Shown here: piece after piece, positions 6,992-14,228 of the stretch
How the letters are laid out: every line of letters starts with the position of its first letter
Numbering within the stretch: the stretch's first letter is position 1
NCBI GenBank assembly: GCA_035370245.1
Contig: DAOOVO010000036.1
Location: 1-37,351 of the forward strand
DNA length: 37,351 bases
From: Pseudobacteroides sp035370245
GTDB taxonomy: Bacteria > Bacillota > Clostridia > Acetivibrionales > DSM-2933
Reading direction: 5' to 3'
Notes under the pieces: generated by a model
What the model saw: the letters and a program-made list of their open reading frames with translations, nothing else
Databases searched by the model: none
Told to the model about the DNA's origin: nothing
Made by a program: the position numbers and the translations under genes

Positions 6992-7441
6992 TTAAATGTA
7001 GAACATAAGCGGTAAATTCCCATTTCTCTTATTGTATTCATTTACAATATCTTCAACTGTAATTGAATCTACAACAACATTTATGCTCTCATTAATCTTA
7101 TCCCACACAGTTTCCTTAATACATCGCTGAAGGCTGAAAGAATCACTGTTACCAACCTCTGAATCTTCATCAATAATTGATAAACTTCCCTCTAAAACTC
7201 TAAGAACAGTCCCTATAGTTATTTCAGAGGGCTTAGAGGCAAGAGTATAACCACCCTGTGCTCCTTTTACACTCTTAACAAGTCCGGCTTTTCTTAACGT
7301 AGAAAACATTTGCTCCAGATAATTTTCCGATATGCCCTGTCTTTGTGCAATACTGTACAGTGCTACATGCTCTCCCGCCGAATTAATTGCCAGATCTATA
7401 ATAGCTCTTAAACCATATCTGCCTTTCGTAGAAATTTTCAT
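6992..7441 (-). CDS. Rrf2-family regulator, CymR-like (rrf2-1)
   Basis: A 149-aa winged-helix repressor of the Rrf2 family. It opens with MKISTKGRYGLRAIIDLA and has the recognition-helix region around SENYLEQMFSTLRKAGLVKS and the wing KGAQGGYTL. It ends in MFYI as Bacillus CymR does, and has only one cysteine, so it lacks an IscR-type cluster site. CymR controls cysteine metabolism in complex with CysK, and cysK lies about 700 bp away, so a role as a sulfur repressor is likely but inferred. The start follows GAGGTG. Its promoter region carries an element also present at rrf2-2, consistent with auto- or cross-regulation. Confidence 0.85.
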   Translation of the reverse strand: MKISTKGRYGLRAIIDLAINSAGEHVALYSIAQRQGISENYLEQMFSTLRKAGLVKSVKGAQGGYTLASKPSEITIGTVLRVLEGSLSIIDEDSEVGNSDSFSLQRCIKETVWDKINESINVVVDSITVEDIVNEYNKRNGNLPLMFYI

Positions 7442-7460
7442 TTGTTACACCTCGCTAATG

Positions 7461-7511
7461 CCAAGTTATCCGATATGTTTTATAATACTACATATGCACC
7501 ATATTTGTCAA
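7461..7511 (-). promoter_or_regulatory. rrf2-1 promoter and conserved operator-like element
   Basis: Minus-strand TTGACA (7511-7506), 18-nt spacer, TATTAT (7487-7482). Overlapping and just downstream (7484-7461) is TATAAAACATAT, one variable base, GGAT, three variable bases, TTGG. Twenty of 24 positions match the element at 11052-11029 before rrf2-2. Confidence 0.6.
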
Positions 7512-7520
7512 TAACCCAAT

Positions 7521-8030
7521 TTAGTATTTCAAGCTCTTCAAATAGTAATACGCAAGTATTGTCTTCACATCGATGTTTTTGCCCTGTGAAATATCTTCTC
7601 CAAGCTTATCGATATCCATCCAGAGCACTTCGTATACATCCTCATCTTCTACTCGGCCCACCTTAACCAAATCCTTTTTAACATTAATAAGGTATAACTT
7701 CATAAGGCTATTGCTAAAACCCACCATTGGCTTATATGATAAAATATGCTTCGCCTCTTCAGGTTTTATGCCAAGACCTGTTTCCTCAGATATTTCTCTT
7801 ACAATTGATGATATCTCGTCCTCTCCGTTTATATCCAGACATCCTGCCGGTATTTCCAGTGTTTCTTCCATAAGTGCAGGCCTGAACTGCTTAACAAGAA
7901 GCAGTTCGTTATATTCATTTACAACAACGGCAGCAACGGCATCATAATCCTTTAAAATATCATATGTCCTATCTCCAATTTTCCTTTTAAATACCTTAAG
8001 CCAGCCGTCATACACCTTTTCATCCTGCAT
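7521..8030 (-). CDS. Nudix hydrolase, ADP-ribose pyrophosphatase type
   Basis: A 169-aa Nudix protein predicted to hydrolyse ADP-ribose or a similar nucleoside diphosphate derivative to two phosphorylated products, with Mg2+ or Mn2+. The Nudix box is visible: EIPAG followed by a glutamate seven residues before REISEETGLGI. The preceding VAAVVVNEYNELLLVKQFRPA strand pair is typical of NudF/ADPRase enzymes. The start follows GGGTG. It lies between cysK and rrf2-1, with three TTAATGGAA repeats just upstream (8079-8129). A link to sulfur metabolism is positional only. Confidence 0.85.
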   Translation of the reverse strand: MQDEKVYDGWLKVFKRKIGDRTYDILKDYDAVAAVVVNEYNELLLVKQFRPALMEETLEIPAGCLDINGEDEISSIVREISEETGLGIKPEEAKHILSYKPMVGFSNSLMKLYLINVKKDLVKVGRVEDEDVYEVLWMDIDKLGEDISQGKNIDVKTILAYYYLKSLKY

Positions 8031-8078
8031 ATAAGCACCCTTAATCTATAATTTGATTTATCCCGTATTTCTAATTCA

Positions 8079-8129
8079 TTCCATTAATTATATTTCATAA
8101 ATCATATTCCATTAACCATGTTCCATTAA
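8079..8129 (-). repeat. three phased TTAATGGAA repeats
   Basis: The minus-strand 9-mer TTAATGGAA occurs at 8129-8121, 8115-8107 and 8087-8079, with start-to-start spacing of 14 and 28 nt. The first overlaps the cysK stop codon. They lie upstream of the Nudix gene and could be an array of regulator half-sites; chance in AT-rich DNA cannot be excluded. Confidence 0.4.
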
Positions 8130-9055
8130 TCAAAAAGGTCTGTCGAAAGATATCTTTCGCCTGTATCAGGGATTATAACAACAATGTTTTTACCCTTGTT
8201 TTCCGGCCTTTTAGCAATTTGTGCAGCCGCATATACCGCAGCTCCCGACGATATTCCAACCAGAAGCCCTTCTGTGGAAGCAAGATTTCTTGCAGTTTCA
8301 TAAGCTTCTTCAGTCTTCACTTTGAACACTTCATCTATGATCTTTAAATTCAAAACATCAGGTACAAAGCCTGCTCCTAAGCCTTGAATTTTATGAGGAC
8401 CCTTATTACCGCCCGACAGCACCGGTGAATCAAAGGGTTCTACAGCAACCACCTTTAAATCCGGCTTTCTTTGCTTAATCACCTCTCCAACACCTGTTAA
8501 TGTACCACCCGTACCTACACCTGCTACAAATATATCAATGGCACCGTCGGTATCCCTCCATATTTCTTCAGCAGTTGTCTTTCTGTGAATCTCTGGGTTT
8601 GCAGGGTTCTTAAACTGTTGCGGTATATAAGAATTAGGAATCTCTGCCGCTAATTCTTCTGCCTTTTTAATCGCCCCCGCCATGCCTTCAGTGCCCGGTG
8701 TGAGAACCAACTCTGCTCCTAATGCCTTTAGGAGATTTCTTCTTTCAATACTGAAAGAATCAGGCAGAGTTATAATAAGCCTGTATCCCCTTGCAGCTGC
8801 AACAAATGCAAGCCCAACTCCCGTATTTCCGCTTGTAGGCTCTATAATAACCGTATCTTTGTTGATTAAACCCTTTTCTTCCGCATCCTTTATCATTGCA
8901 TAAGCAATTCTGTCTTTAACACTCGATGCGGGATTATAGAATTCAAGCTTTGCTATAATCTTTGCTTCAATATTTTTTTCCCTGCTATAATTGTTTAATT
9001 CCAAAAGTGGCGTATTGCCAATAAGGTCAGTGAGATTTTTTGCAATTTTAGCCAT
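8126..9055 (-). CDS. cysK: cysteine synthase (O-acetylserine sulfhydrylase)
   Basis: A 309-aa fold-type II PLP enzyme that makes cysteine from O-acetylserine and sulfide. Seen are the PLP lysine Lys47 in NPASSVKDRIA, the substrate loop TSGNTG, the phosphate loop GTGGT, and the near-terminal YLSTDLF tail. It keeps the full CysK length and motifs. CysK also acts as co-repressor partner of CymR in Bacillus, and two CymR-like genes flank it here, which makes such a complex plausible. The start follows GGAGGAG. It has its own promoter (9107-9135). No serine acetyltransferase gene is in the window. Confidence 0.93.
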   Translation of the reverse strand: MAKIAKNLTDLIGNTPLLELNNYSREKNIEAKIIAKLEFYNPASSVKDRIAYAMIKDAEEKGLINKDTVIIEPTSGNTGVGLAFVAAARGYRLIITLPDSFSIERRNLLKALGAELVLTPGTEGMAGAIKKAEELAAEIPNSYIPQQFKNPANPEIHRKTTAEEIWRDTDGAIDIFVAGVGTGGTLTGVGEVIKQRKPDLKVVAVEPFDSPVLSGGNKGPHKIQGLGAGFVPDVLNLKIIDEVFKVKTEEAYETARNLASTEGLLVGISSGAAVYAAAQIAKRPENKGKNIVVIIPDTGERYLSTDLFD

Positions 9056-9106
9056 TTTATCTCCTCCGTCATTTATTATTCCTAGCTTCCTTGTAGGATT
9101 TATACC

Positions 9107-9135
9107 ATTTTAATCCTCTAAGAGCAATAAGTCAA
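9107..9135 (-). promoter_or_regulatory. cysK promoter
   Basis: Minus-strand TTGACT (9135-9130), 17-nt spacer, TAAAAT (9112-9107). Downstream, TCCT-ACA-AGGA forms a short inverted repeat that could be an operator. Confidence 0.65.
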
Positions 9136-9207
9136 TATATATGACAAATATTCCTCAATTATTCCAATAAACTTAGTTGGAGATTCAATGCCTTTGCTCT
9201 AAAAATC

Positions 9208-10500
9208 TTAAACCTTCAAAACCTTTTGGAAAGCCTGCTCCAAGTCATAAATAAGGTCATCGGCATCTTCAATACCAATGGAAAGCCTTATCTGTTCCGG
9301 TGTAACCCCTGCGGCTTTTTGTTCTTCTTCAGACAACTGAGAATGAGTTGTTGAGGCAGGATGTATAACCAGTGATTTGGCATCTGCCACATTCGCCAGA
9401 AGTGAGAATATTTCAAGACTTTCACAGAATTTTTTAGCTGCTTCAATTCCGCCTTTTATTCCGAATGTAAATATTGAACCGGCTCCCTTCGGGAGATATT
9501 TCTGTGCAAGTTTATAGTATTTATTGCCTTCTAAGCTCGGGTAATTTACCCATGATACCTGCGGATGGTTCTTTATGTAATCAATTATCTTTTTGGTATT
9601 GGAAACATGCTTTTCAACCCTCAATGAAAGTGTTTCAAGCCCCTGCAGCAATAAGAATGAATTAAATGGGCTTATTGCAGCACCGGTATCTCTTAAAAGC
9701 TGAACTCTGGCTTTAATTATATATGCAAGAGGCCCTAATGCTTCAACATATTTCAAACCGTGATAACTTGGATCCGGCTCGGTTAATCCAGGGAATTTTT
9801 TGCTTCCGGCCCAATCAAACTTACCTGAATCAACAATAAGACCTCCAATTGAAGTTCCATGGCCTCCAATGAACTTTGTTGCAGAATGCACTACAATATC
9901 CGCACCAAACTCAATAGGTCTTATAAGGTATGGAGTTCCGAAAGTATTGTCAACGATAAGAGGCAAACCATTTTCATGAGCGATCTTTGCCACAGCCTCA
10001 ATATCCACTATATTGATTCCGGGATTTCCTATACTTTCAATATAAACAGCTTTTGTCTTATCATTAATGGCTTTTCTAAAATTCTCAGGATCATCGGGAT
10101 CTACAAAAACAGTAGTTATTCCAAGCTTTGGCAAAGTGGTTGAAAACAGGTTGTATGTACCTCCATACAGCGTGCTGGCTGCTACAATCTGGTCACCACT
10201 TCCTGCAATATTGAGTATTGCATATGTAATGGCTGCAGAACCTGAAGCGACTGCCAACGCACCAACACCGCCCTCAAGTGCTGCTATTCTCTGTTCAAGC
10301 ACATCATTTGTGGGATTCATAATCCTTGTATAAATATTACCGAATTCCTTTAATGCAAAAAGATTGGCAGCATGCTCCGCATTGTTAAAAACATATGAAG
10401 TTGTCTGATAAATGGGAACTGCTCTTGACCCTGTAGTCGGATCCGGTTTCTGTCCTGCATGGACCTGCAAAGTATCAAATTTCAACTTTCTTTCACTCAT
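9208..10500 (-). CDS. metY: O-acetylhomoserine sulfhydrylase (second copy)
   Basis: A 430-aa PLP enzyme with the MetY-type length and insertion. The PLP lysine is Lys209 in HSATKFIGGHGTSIGG; LYGGTYNLF and the tail IRLSIGIEDADDLIYDLEQAF are typical of the family. It makes homocysteine from O-acetylhomoserine and sulfide, consistent with the acetyl-type MetA at 11608-12525. The start follows AAGGAGG. It lies 60 nt downstream of rrf2-2, probably partly co-transcribed with it, and has the ATAAAACACGAC element in the gap. It is more like canonical MetY (for example the VHAGQKPD start) than the copy at 3017-4351. Confidence 0.92.
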   Translation of the reverse strand: MSERKLKFDTLQVHAGQKPDPTTGSRAVPIYQTTSYVFNNAEHAANLFALKEFGNIYTRIMNPTNDVLEQRIAALEGGVGALAVASGSAAITYAILNIAGSGDQIVAASTLYGGTYNLFSTTLPKLGITTVFVDPDDPENFRKAINDKTKAVYIESIGNPGINIVDIEAVAKIAHENGLPLIVDNTFGTPYLIRPIEFGADIVVHSATKFIGGHGTSIGGLIVDSGKFDWAGSKKFPGLTEPDPSYHGLKYVEALGPLAYIIKARVQLLRDTGAAISPFNSFLLLQGLETLSLRVEKHVSNTKKIIDYIKNHPQVSWVNYPSLEGNKYYKLAQKYLPKGAGSIFTFGIKGGIEAAKKFCESLEIFSLLANVADAKSLVIHPASTTHSQLSEEEQKAAGVTPEQIRLSIGIEDADDLIYDLEQAFQKVLKV

Positions 10501-10540
10501 GATAAAGCCTCCTTGTAATATATAATTTTTCCTATTTGCT

Positions 10541-10555
10541 TTGTCGTGTTTTATA
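10541..10555 (-). promoter_or_regulatory. candidate operator before metY2
   Basis: Minus-strand ATAAAACACGACAAA, nearly identical to 6890-6876 before metI, with AATAGGA a few bases further on as at the rrf2 promoters. Its place between an rrf2 gene and its PLP-enzyme neighbour is the same in both cases. Confidence 0.4.
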
Positions 10556-10560
10556 AAAAA

Positions 10561-11010
10561 TCAAATGTAATACATTACATCTTCTTCGATTCCATTCATT
10601 TTATAGTAATTATCTACAAGATCCTCAAGCGTAAGAGAATCTGCCAACTCATTCAAAGATTTATTCATTTTATCCCAAACACATTTCTGGATGCATTGTT
10701 GAATGCTTGTTCTCTTTCCGGAGTTTTCAGCATTCTCGTCAATAACAGAAAGAGGACCTTCAAGAGCTCTTAAAATCCTGCCAACTTTAATATTTTCCGG
10801 TGCGTCAGATAATGTATATCCACCCTGAGCCCCCTTAACACTCTTAACCAATCCTGATTTTCTCAATACCGAAAAGACCTGTTCCAGGTAATTCGTCGAA
10901 ATTCCTTGCCTCTGTGCAATACTGCATAATGCAACATGCTCTCCCCTTGCATGCACTGCAAGATCAACCATTGCTCTTAGCCCGTATCTGCCCTTAGTCG
11001 AGAATTTCAT
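10561..11010 (-). CDS. Rrf2-family regulator, CymR-like (rrf2-2)
   Basis: A 149-aa Rrf2 repressor that is clearly a paralogue of the protein at 6992-7441: MKFSTKGRYGLRAMVDLAVHARGEHVAL, SIAQRQGISTNYLEQVFSVLRKSGLVKS, and a CymR-like MYYI end. Two cysteines (QQCIQKCVWDK) do not form an IscR-like triad. The ATG at 11010 is chosen because GGGGTGG precedes it; a GTG three codons upstream lies inside that site. Promoter and operator-like element at 11029-11080. It probably controls metY2/cysK and itself; effector and partner are not visible from sequence. Confidence 0.85.
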   Translation of the reverse strand: MKFSTKGRYGLRAMVDLAVHARGEHVALCSIAQRQGISTNYLEQVFSVLRKSGLVKSVKGAQGGYTLSDAPENIKVGRILRALEGPLSVIDENAENSGKRTSIQQCIQKCVWDKMNKSLNELADSLTLEDLVDNYYKMNGIEEDVMYYI

Positions 11011-11028
11011 GAAGTCCACCCCGTTTCT

Positions 11029-11080
11029 CCAACAAATCCTATATGTTTTATATTGTAATGTTTAAAACCAGACTTGTCAA
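11029..11080 (-). promoter_or_regulatory. rrf2-2 promoter and conserved operator-like element
   Basis: Minus-strand TTGACA (11080-11075), 17-nt spacer, TACAAT (11057-11052). Immediately downstream, 11052-11029 matches the rrf2-1 element at 20 of 24 positions: TATAAAACATAT, GGAT and TTGG are conserved. Confidence 0.65.
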
Positions 11081-11087
11081 CATATTC

Positions 11088-11540
11088 TTAAATACAGTAG
11101 TCTATTTGGTTGCTTTGAAAAAACATTTCGTTGTAGCAATCAACCAAGTCTTCAATTGTAAACGAGTTTGCTACATCGTTCAATGCAATCATAATGCTTT
11201 CCCAAAAGCCTCGAGTAGGGCAATTTACATATCTTTCACATGTATGATCTTCTTTTTCGGCAACACAGGCAACAGGTGCTAAAGGACCTTCAAGAGCAGT
11301 TAATACTTGACCTACAGTGATTTCGGATGGGGCTTTAGAAAGGGTATAGCCTCCCTGAGAACCTCTTATGCTTTCAACAATTCCGGCCCGTCTTAGTATT
11401 AAAAAAATCTGTAATATATATGCTTCGGACATTCCGCATCTTTCAGATATGCTCTTCAAACTCACATGTCCTTCATTTAAATGGATTGCAAGGTCAACAA
11501 TTGCTTCTAACCCATATCTGCCTTTAGTAGATATTTTCAA
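11088..11540 (-). CDS. Rrf2-family regulator with three-cysteine cluster site (rrf2-3)
   Basis: A ~150-aa Rrf2 protein: KISTKGRYGLEAIVDLAIH, SERCGMSEAYILQIFLILRRAGIVES, RGSQGGYTL. Unlike its two neighbours it has Cys92, Cys101 and Cys107, in the region where IscR and NsrR hold their Fe-S cluster, so it is a candidate Fe-S or redox sensor. IscR uses C-x5-C-x5-C; here the first gap is 8. The start is probably TTG at 11540 (6 nt after GAGGTG, and matching the family start), although GTG codons at 11543 and 11549 are in frame. It lies between metA and rrf2-2; the terminator at 11557-11594 separates it from metA. Confidence 0.8.
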   Translation of the reverse strand: MKISTKGRYGLEAIVDLAIHLNEGHVSLKSISERCGMSEAYILQIFLILRRAGIVESIRGSQGGYTLSKAPSEITVGQVLTALEGPLAPVACVAEKEDHTCERYVNCPTRGFWESIMIALNDVANSFTIEDLVDCYNEMFFQSNQIDYCI

Positions 11541-11556
11541 CACAACCACCTCAGCT

Positions 11557-11594
11557 AAAAAGACCAGGATTTAAAAGTATAATTACCCGGTCTT
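11557..11594 (-). terminator. terminator after metA
   Basis: Minus-strand AAGACCGGG (11594-11586) pairs with CCTGGTCTT (11568-11560), followed by TTTTTAG. It lies just after the metA stop and directly before rrf2-3. Confidence 0.75.
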
Positions 11595-11607
11595 AGAAAT
11601 CGATTCC

Positions 11608-12525
11608 TTATTTAATCTGGTTCAAATCAAACGGTGTTTCCTGATATACATAATAGTTGAGCCAGTTTGAATAAAGCAGGTTGCCATGGCCTCTCCACCT
11701 GACAATAGGATACTTGCTCGGATCATCATCAGGATAATAGTTCTTTGGAACACTTATTTCAAGGCCTCTTGAAATATCCCTGTCATATTCCAACTTTAAT
11801 GTACACGGATCATATTCCGGATGGCCGGTAACAAAAACCTGTCTGCCACCATCTGTTTTAATTATATATATGCCCGCAACTTCCGAATCCGACAAAATAT
11901 CAAGCTCACTAACCCGCTCAACATCTTCTCTTCGAATTTCAGTATGCCTTGAATGCGGAGCATAGAAACAGTCGTCAAAACCTCTCAGCAGCATGGTTTT
12001 AGGCTTGCATATCCTATGTTCGAAAACACCAAACATTTTTTCTTTAAGAGGATACTTCTTAATACCATAATGATAATAAAGTGCTGCTTGAGCTCCCCAA
12101 CAGATATGGAAAGTTGAATACACGTTACTAAGACTCCACTCCATTATTTTTTTAAGCTCTTCCCAGTAATTTACCTCTTCAAACTCCAAGTTCTCAACAG
12201 GTGCCCCGGTAATTATAAGCCCGTCAAACTTTTCATCCTTAACATCATCAAATGTCTTATAAAACTTCGTGAGATGCTCCTCCGAAGTATTTTTTGACAC
12301 ATGTGTTTTAGGATGCAAAAGCTCAACTTCCACCTGAATCGGCGTATTTCCAATGAGACGCAGAATTTGTGTCTCTGTAACAATTTTCGTAGGCATCAAA
12401 TTAAGAATGGCAATTCTCAAAGGTCTAACATCCTGGTGCATCGCCCTTTGCTCATCCATCACAAATATATTTTCATTTGTTAATGTCTCTTTCGCTGGTA
12501 AACTATCCGGTATTTTTATCGGCAT
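11608..12525 (-). CDS. metA: homoserine O-acetyltransferase (MetA family)
   Basis: A 305-aa class I glutamine-amidotransferase-fold acyltransferase that activates homoserine for methionine synthesis. The catalytic Cys142 is in FHICWGAQA, and the His and Glu are in GHPEYD. Residue 111 is Glu (TGAPVE). In this family Glu111 gives acetyl-CoA specificity and Gly111 succinyl-CoA specificity, so the product is predicted to be O-acetylhomoserine, the substrate of the two MetY enzymes in the window. Database names such as homoserine O-succinyltransferase would be misleading. The start follows GGGGG. The promoter (12584-12613) contains a palindrome. Confidence 0.93.
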   Translation of the reverse strand: MPIKIPDSLPAKETLTNENIFVMDEQRAMHQDVRPLRIAILNLMPTKIVTETQILRLIGNTPIQVEVELLHPKTHVSKNTSEEHLTKFYKTFDDVKDEKFDGLIITGAPVENLEFEEVNYWEELKKIMEWSLSNVYSTFHICWGAQAALYYHYGIKKYPLKEKMFGVFEHRICKPKTMLLRGFDDCFYAPHSRHTEIRREDVERVSELDILSDSEVAGIYIIKTDGGRQVFVTGHPEYDPCTLKLEYDRDISRGLEISVPKNYYPDDDPSKYPIVRWRGHGNLLYSNWLNYYVYQETPFDLNQIK

Positions 12526-12583
12526 ATTCTAAGCCCCCACAAGTTTTTCATAATCATTTGTTTTCCTATAGTTATATTAAAAT

Positions 12584-12613
12584 ATTATAGCATAAGGGTT
12601 ATGCAAAAGTAAA
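12584..12613 (-). promoter_or_regulatory. metA promoter with palindromic operator
   Basis: Minus-strand TATAAT (12589-12584), with TTTACT (12613-12608) 18 nt upstream as a weak -35. The spacer contains the perfect inverted repeat GCATAA-CCC-TTATGC (12604-12590). A 15-bp palindrome between -35 and -10 is a typical repressor site; it does not resemble the rrf2-promoter element. Confidence 0.55.
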
Positions 12614-12639
12614 TTGTTATAAAGTTTCAATGCAATTAT

Positions 12640-13938
12640 CTATTCTTCCAATTTCCATATATTCTTGTCTGCCCGAAACGGAAGACATGATAGTGCTCCG
12701 AAAACTCCTATTACAAAAAACAGCAGAGCCGCCCCTGAGCCTTTTCCTGCTCCAAACACGGCTATAAAAAGGCTGTCTGCCGATTGCATCGCCATAAACG
12801 GTTCAAACACATTGTCTACCAAAAAACCACCGCATAGATATCCCAAAGGAATGGTGAAAAATTGTAAAGTATTCCTTGCAGAATAGACACGTCCTTGCAT
12901 ATCAATAGGAATTTTGGTACGAAAAAGCACATCCATATTGGCACCCATAACAGGAATAAATATCCAACCGAGAATTGCACCAAAACACCAAACAGGAGTA
13001 CTCCTGCCGAAAGCAAGAATAAAATTCTCCGTACTCATGGAAAAAAGCAAGCAATTACAAATCACACGCACACGACTCTTGGGCGGCGGCATGACAGAGA
13101 CCAAAATGCTTCCGGCCAAAGTTGCTATCCCGGTAGCAGTGTTAACAGCACCAAGTGCTATCTCACCTGCACCAACACGCGAGAGCATCATTGCCGGTAA
13201 GGCGGCCCCAAAGATTGATGCAGTAAAATTGATTACGGCCAAAAACATGATCAGGTCTAAAATTCCTCGGTTTTCCCTAAGATATCGCAAGCCACTTTTT
13301 GCAGACTGTAATATTGTCTCGCTCTTATCACTTCTCTTTTCTACAGCCTGTGGAATTTTGACAAAGCACAAAAGTGCAACAAAAGCCGTAGCAAATGTAA
13401 TCAAATCAAATAGAATAACCCACCTTATGCTTGTAAATGAAAGCAATGCAGTTGCAAGTACAGGTGTCAGTATGGTAACCAACGAATTGGAAAAGGAACG
13501 CATCCCGCTTACCTTCTGATAGTGCTTTTGCGGAACCAGCAAGCTAATAGCCACATCCGATGCAGGTTGCTGTACGGTGTTCATCAGTCCGTTCAATGTG
13601 TTGAGCAAATACAGATGCCAGATCTGTAGTTTACCCATTGTCAGCAGAATAAGGATAGAAATGCTACAAAGTGCCGCAAAGCTATCACAGAGCAGCATAG
13701 TGATCTTCTTGTTCCATCTGTCACTCAGTGCACCTGCAAAGATACTTAGCAGAACATAGGGTGCATAGGAACAAATGGTCAAAAGTGATGTAATAAGAGC
13801 CGAACCCTGCTGCTGATAAGACCATATCACAAGTGCAAAACTAGTCATTGCACTGCCAAGTGACGAAAACATTTGCGTAATCCATAAAATCAGGAAAGCA
13901 TTAAGCTCCCTTATAACAGTTTTAAATTTTTTTATCAT
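12640..13938 (-). CDS. MFS efflux transporter, DHA3/macrolide-efflux (Mef)-like
   Basis: A 432-aa integral membrane proton antiporter with about 12 hydrophobic segments and the loop motif GALSDRWNKKITML between segments 2 and 3. The FLILWITQMFSSLGSAMTSFALVIW start and the NGLMNTVQQPASDVAISLLVP and RTKIPIDMQGRVYSARNTLQFFTIPLGYL blocks resemble the Mef-like DHA3 group, members of which export macrolides or other drugs. The actual substrate is unknown. The start follows AGAGGAG with 7 nt spacing. The 100-nt leader encodes a short peptide and alternative helices like those controlling erm genes (13939-14083), which supports induction by a ribosome-targeting antibiotic. It is next to a serine recombinase gene, so it may have been acquired. 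Confidence 0.85.
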   Translation of the reverse strand: MIKKFKTVIRELNAFLILWITQMFSSLGSAMTSFALVIWSYQQQGSALITSLLTICSYAPYVLLSIFAGALSDRWNKKITMLLCDSFAALCSISILILLTMGKLQIWHLYLLNTLNGLMNTVQQPASDVAISLLVPQKHYQKVSGMRSFSNSLVTILTPVLATALLSFTSIRWVILFDLITFATAFVALLCFVKIPQAVEKRSDKSETILQSAKSGLRYLRENRGILDLIMFLAVINFTASIFGAALPAMMLSRVGAGEIALGAVNTATGIATLAGSILVSVMPPPKSRVRVICNCLLFSMSTENFILAFGRSTPVWCFGAILGWIFIPVMGANMDVLFRTKIPIDMQGRVYSARNTLQFFTIPLGYLCGGFLVDNVFEPFMAMQSADSLFIAVFGAGKGSGAALLFFVIGVFGALSCLPFRADKNIWKLEE

Positions 13939-14049
13939 GACTTTGCTCCTCTTTCATTAAAATCTAAATAACTCAATGAAAGTGCAAAGTCGAACGGACG
14001 AATTAATTCGCTCCGTGCAGTTTCGTCCGATTCAGACCTTGCACGGAGC
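13939..14049 (-). promoter_or_regulatory. translational attenuator of the MFS gene
   Basis: Three competing helices are visible. Helix 1:3 pairs 14049-14040 with 14019-14010, 10 perfect bp. Helix 2:4 pairs CGGACGAA (14029-14022) with TTCGTCCG (14002-13995) and extends through GTC and the TGCAC arms at 14044-14039 and 13987-13982. Helix 4:5 pairs GACTTTGC (13991-13984) plus TTTCATT (13981-13975) with AATGAAA (13958-13952) plus GCAAAGTC (13946-13939), which encloses the AGAGGAG ribosome binding site right before the ATG. Segment 1 lies inside the leader peptide codons. A ribosome stalled there would prevent 1:3, favour 2:4 and free the start site. Confidence 0.75.
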
Positions 14050-14070
14050 TATGCCAATGCACAGCTGCAT
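14032..14070 (-). CDS. 12-codon leader peptide of the MFS gene
   Basis: MQLCIGIAPCKV, preceded by AAGGAG with 7 nt spacing (14083-14078). The codons for Ala-Pro-Cys form segment 1 of the attenuator. Its size, position and strong ribosome binding site are those of erm/mef regulatory peptides; the sequence itself does not match one I recognise. It would work by nascent-peptide or drug-dependent stalling (inference). Confidence 0.65.
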   Translation of the reverse strand: MQLCIGIAPCKV

Positions 14071-14228
14071 TTTTATTCTCCTTTTATAACTTACAATATT
14101 AAGCATACTATTTAATAATGGCATATTAAGCCATTACAATAATTATATACTTATTTATATAAAACTACAATAACTATCAAATTCAGCTTCCGCAATTTAC
14201 GCAAAGGAATTCACTAATGCGATTTGAA
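14071..14228. other. AT-rich gap between MFS leader and recombinase gene
   Basis: Between the leader peptide start and the 3' end of the recombinase gene at 14229. It must contain the MFS promoter (minus strand). No clear -35/-10 pair stands out in the AT-rich sequence. No transposon ends or convincing attachment repeat were found by eye. Confidence 0.4.

Noticed and set aside
12895..13519. Long plus-strand open frames across the MFS gene
   Set aside because: They are antisense to an intact MFS gene with clear membrane segments and start signals, and have no ribosome binding site or recognisable domains.
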